From Methylibium sp. Root1272 (GTDB lineage: Bacteria > Pseudomonadota > Gammaproteobacteria > Burkholderiales > Burkholderiaceae_C): a stretch of 64,000 nt of DNA. Every line of letters starts with the position of its first letter. Positions within the stretch are counted from its first letter, which is position 1. Below are positions 63,720 to 64,000 of the stretch, in pieces. A program made the position numbers and the translations under genes. The stretch covers positions 52,331 to 116,330 of the forward strand of contig NZ_LMDY01000003.1 of assembly GCF_001425905.1 (NCBI RefSeq), written 5' to 3'. The notes beneath the pieces are model-generated. The model did no database searches, had not been told where the DNA came from, and worked only from the letters and a program-made list of their open reading frames with translations.

Positions 63720-64000
63720 ATGGACGAGACCTCCTCTTCCGCCCCTTCCCCACGTGCGCTGTTCGAAGCCTCGGGCGTGCGCACGCTGCTCGAGCAGCTC
63801 GACGCCGAGCTGGTCGGCCTGGCGCCGGTCAAGGGGCGCATCCGCGACATCGCCGCGCTGCTGGTGATCGACAAGCTGCGGCAGCAGCAGGGGCTGCAAT
63901 CGCAGCCCCCCTCGCTGCACATGTGCTTCACCGGCAACCCCGGCACCGGCAAGACCACGGTGGCGATGCGCATGGCCGCGGTGCTCAAGCAACTGGGCTA
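63720..64000 (+). CDS. cbbX: Red-type RuBisCO activase (AAA+), 3' truncated
   Basis: The first 93 codons of CbbX, the ATPase that removes inhibitory sugar phosphates from red-type RuBisCO. LDAELVGLAPVKGRIRDIAA and Walker A MCFTGNPGTGKTTVAMRMA are seen; the rest is beyond the window. It starts 26 bases after cbbS, the normal red-type order. Confidence 0.95.
   Translation, partial: MDETSSSAPSPRALFEASGVRTLLEQLDAELVGLAPVKGRIRDIAALLVIDKLRQQQGLQSQPPSLHMCFTGNPGTGKTTVAMRMAAVLKQLG

Overview
The window is high-G+C chromosomal DNA from an aerobic or facultatively phototrophic betaproteobacterium, most like the Rubrivivax–Leptothrix–Roseateles side of the Burkholderiales. The evidence is the order of its photosynthesis genes (a crtEF-bchCXYZ-pufBALMC superoperon and a bchFNBHLM-lhaA-puhABC-acsF-puhE superoperon), the oxygen-dependent cyclase AcsF, the carotenoid hydratase/desaturase pair CrtC/CrtD, and a red-type (form IC) RuBisCO. 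The species call is inference. No database search was possible.

Layout. 1-3569: surface-polysaccharide genes (three glycosyltransferases and one unplaced protein). 3669-11130: housekeeping genes: an alpha/beta hydrolase, a pair of large palindromes, prfB with its programmed frameshift, pepN, fbp and a pyrophosphate-type phosphofructokinase. 11202-12111: tRNA-Thr(CGT), a GNAT acetyltransferase gene and a 14-bp repeat of the tRNA 3' part, which looks like a small integrated islet. 12107-58750: the photosynthesis gene cluster. 58851-60461: an Aer-like PAS chemoreceptor. 60642-64000: divergent cbbR and cbbL-cbbS-cbbX (the last is cut by the window end).

How the cluster works. BchI/D/H insert magnesium, BchM methylates and AcsF closes ring E using O2. 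BchN/B/L and BchX/Y/Z are the two nitrogenase-like reductases. BchF and BchC finish the side chains, and BchG/BchP add and reduce the tail. CrtE-B-I-C-D-F make methoxylated acyclic carotenoids of the spirilloxanthin/spheroidene type (no crtA is seen). PufBALMC and PuhA form the RC-LH1 core, assembled with LhaA, PucC-like, PuhB, PuhC, PuhE and BchO. Control appears layered: PpsR/CrtJ with PpaA/AerR, TspO, and a second PpsR paralogue in an operon with a bacteriophytochrome, with a heme oxygenase gene alongside. TGT-N12-ACA operators are visible before bchG, bchF, bchC, crtE/crtD and crtI. bchE, pucBA, crtA and a recognisable pufQ are not in the window.

Most notable: a PufC cytochrome with a C-terminal OmpA-like domain; the BphP/PpsR2/heme oxygenase module in which PpsR2 lacks the redox cysteine of the HTH; two adjacent long hairpins with identical inverted loops but unrelated stems; and the tRNA-bounded islet.
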